DNA from: GWE2-42-39 sp942493345
GTDB lineage: Bacteria > Bacteroidota > Bacteroidia > Bacteroidales > Prolixibacteraceae
Reading direction: 5' to 3'
Length of the DNA stretch: 64,000 bases
NCBI GenBank assembly: GCA_942493345.1
Contig: OW818695.1
Span: 930,001 to 994,000 of the forward strand
Below are positions 63,682-64,000 of the stretch, piece by piece. Made by a program: the position numbers and the translations under genes. The notes beneath the pieces are model-generated. The model ran no database searches and was not told where the DNA came from. It was given only the letters and a program-made list of their open reading frames with translations. Every line of letters begins with the position of its first letter. Within the stretch, counting starts at the first letter, position 1.

Positions 63682-64000
63682 ATGGAAAAAACGTTAATTG
63701 TAGTTATCGGCCCGACAGGTATCGGGAAATCGGTAATCAGCCTGAAACTTGCACAACATTATAATACAGAAATAATTTCGGCCGACTCGCGGCAAATTTA
63801 CAAAGAGCTGTCAATCGGTACAGCCGTTCCTCCGGACGAAGACCTGCAAGCAGTGAAACACCACCTAGTTCAGACCATTTCAATCAGCGATTACTACAAT
63901 GCCAGCATGTTCGAAATGGATGTTTTGCAAAAGTTGGAACAGCTCTTTCCTTTGAAAAATCCACTGATCATGACTGGCGGATCAATGTTGTACGTTGACG
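63682..64000 (+). CDS. miaA: tRNA dimethylallyltransferase, 3' end outside window
   Basis: The first 106 codons are visible. They begin MEKTLIVVIGPTGIGKS, with the P-loop GPTGIGKS (10-17), then IISADSRQIYKELSIGTA with the DSRQ substrate-binding motif, HHLVQTISISDYYNAS and MTGGSMLYV. MiaA adds a dimethylallyl group to A37 of tRNAs that read codons starting with U. The gene runs off the window end. Confidence 0.95.
   Translation, partial: MEKTLIVVIGPTGIGKSVISLKLAQHYNTEIISADSRQIYKELSIGTAVPPDEDLQAVKHHLVQTISISDYYNASMFEMDVLQKLEQLFPLKNPLIMTGGSMLYVD

Overview
The window comes from a Bacteroidota chromosome. By gene content it is probably from class Bacteroidia, in the neighbourhood of the Marinilabiliales/Prolixibacteraceae; that placement is inference. 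Supporting signs are the gene order rpsU-xerC-hpf-tRNAs-tuf-secE-nusG-rplKAJL-rpoBC followed by a DUF3467 gene, a type IX secretion component (PorT) plus a giant protein with a type IX C-terminal sorting domain, a TamL-type lipoprotein, LytS/LytTR regulators, and promoters of the Bacteroidota type (TTTG, about 19-22 bases, TAnnTTTG). Clear Shine-Dalgarno sequences are not evident.

Layout. (1) 1-13.6 kb, plus strand: a carbohydrate-degradation locus with three GH106-like glycosidases (the first cut by the window edge), a uroporphyrinogen-decarboxylase-family protein, a secreted PHP-domain protein, a formylglycine-type sulfatase and a lipoprotein metallophosphoesterase. A fourth GH106-like enzyme (16.3-19.3 kb, minus) lies beyond topB (DNA topoisomerase III). 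No SusC/SusD pair and no sugar-specific regulator lie inside the window. The set suits stepwise removal of sulfate and rhamnose-like sugars from a complex glycan, with some products handled in the periplasm and some in the cytoplasm. (2) 19.5-34.5 kb, minus strand: the translation/transcription supercluster, from rpsU at the upstream end to rpoC and a DUF3467 protein at the downstream end, including four tRNAs and what looks like an eroded tRNA where tRNA-Trp normally lies. (3) 34.6-50.1 kb: housekeeping genes on both strands: a helix-hairpin-helix protein, class II aldolase, SDR oxidoreductase, an AIR-synthase-related protein with a GNAT protein, MenG/UbiE, PorT, an FAD oxidoreductase, TamL, an SpoU-type methyltransferase, an overlapping GT2-LytS-LytTR operon and a nitroreductase framed by palindromic repeats. 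(4) 50.3-58.8 kb, minus: one 2841-residue secreted protein of about twenty Ig-like modules. (5) 58.8-64 kb: an AT-rich spacer with a small lipoprotein ORF, gap (GAPDH), an ABC permease, a pRiA4b ORF-3-like protein and the 5' part of miaA.

I found no CRISPR array, prophage or complete insertion sequence. The most unusual items are the GH106/sulfatase/URO-D/PHP locus, the tRNA remnant between tuf and secE, the giant Ig-repeat protein, and a nearly perfect 39-base palindrome directly upstream of the nitroreductase gene. None can be claimed as a new system from sequence alone.
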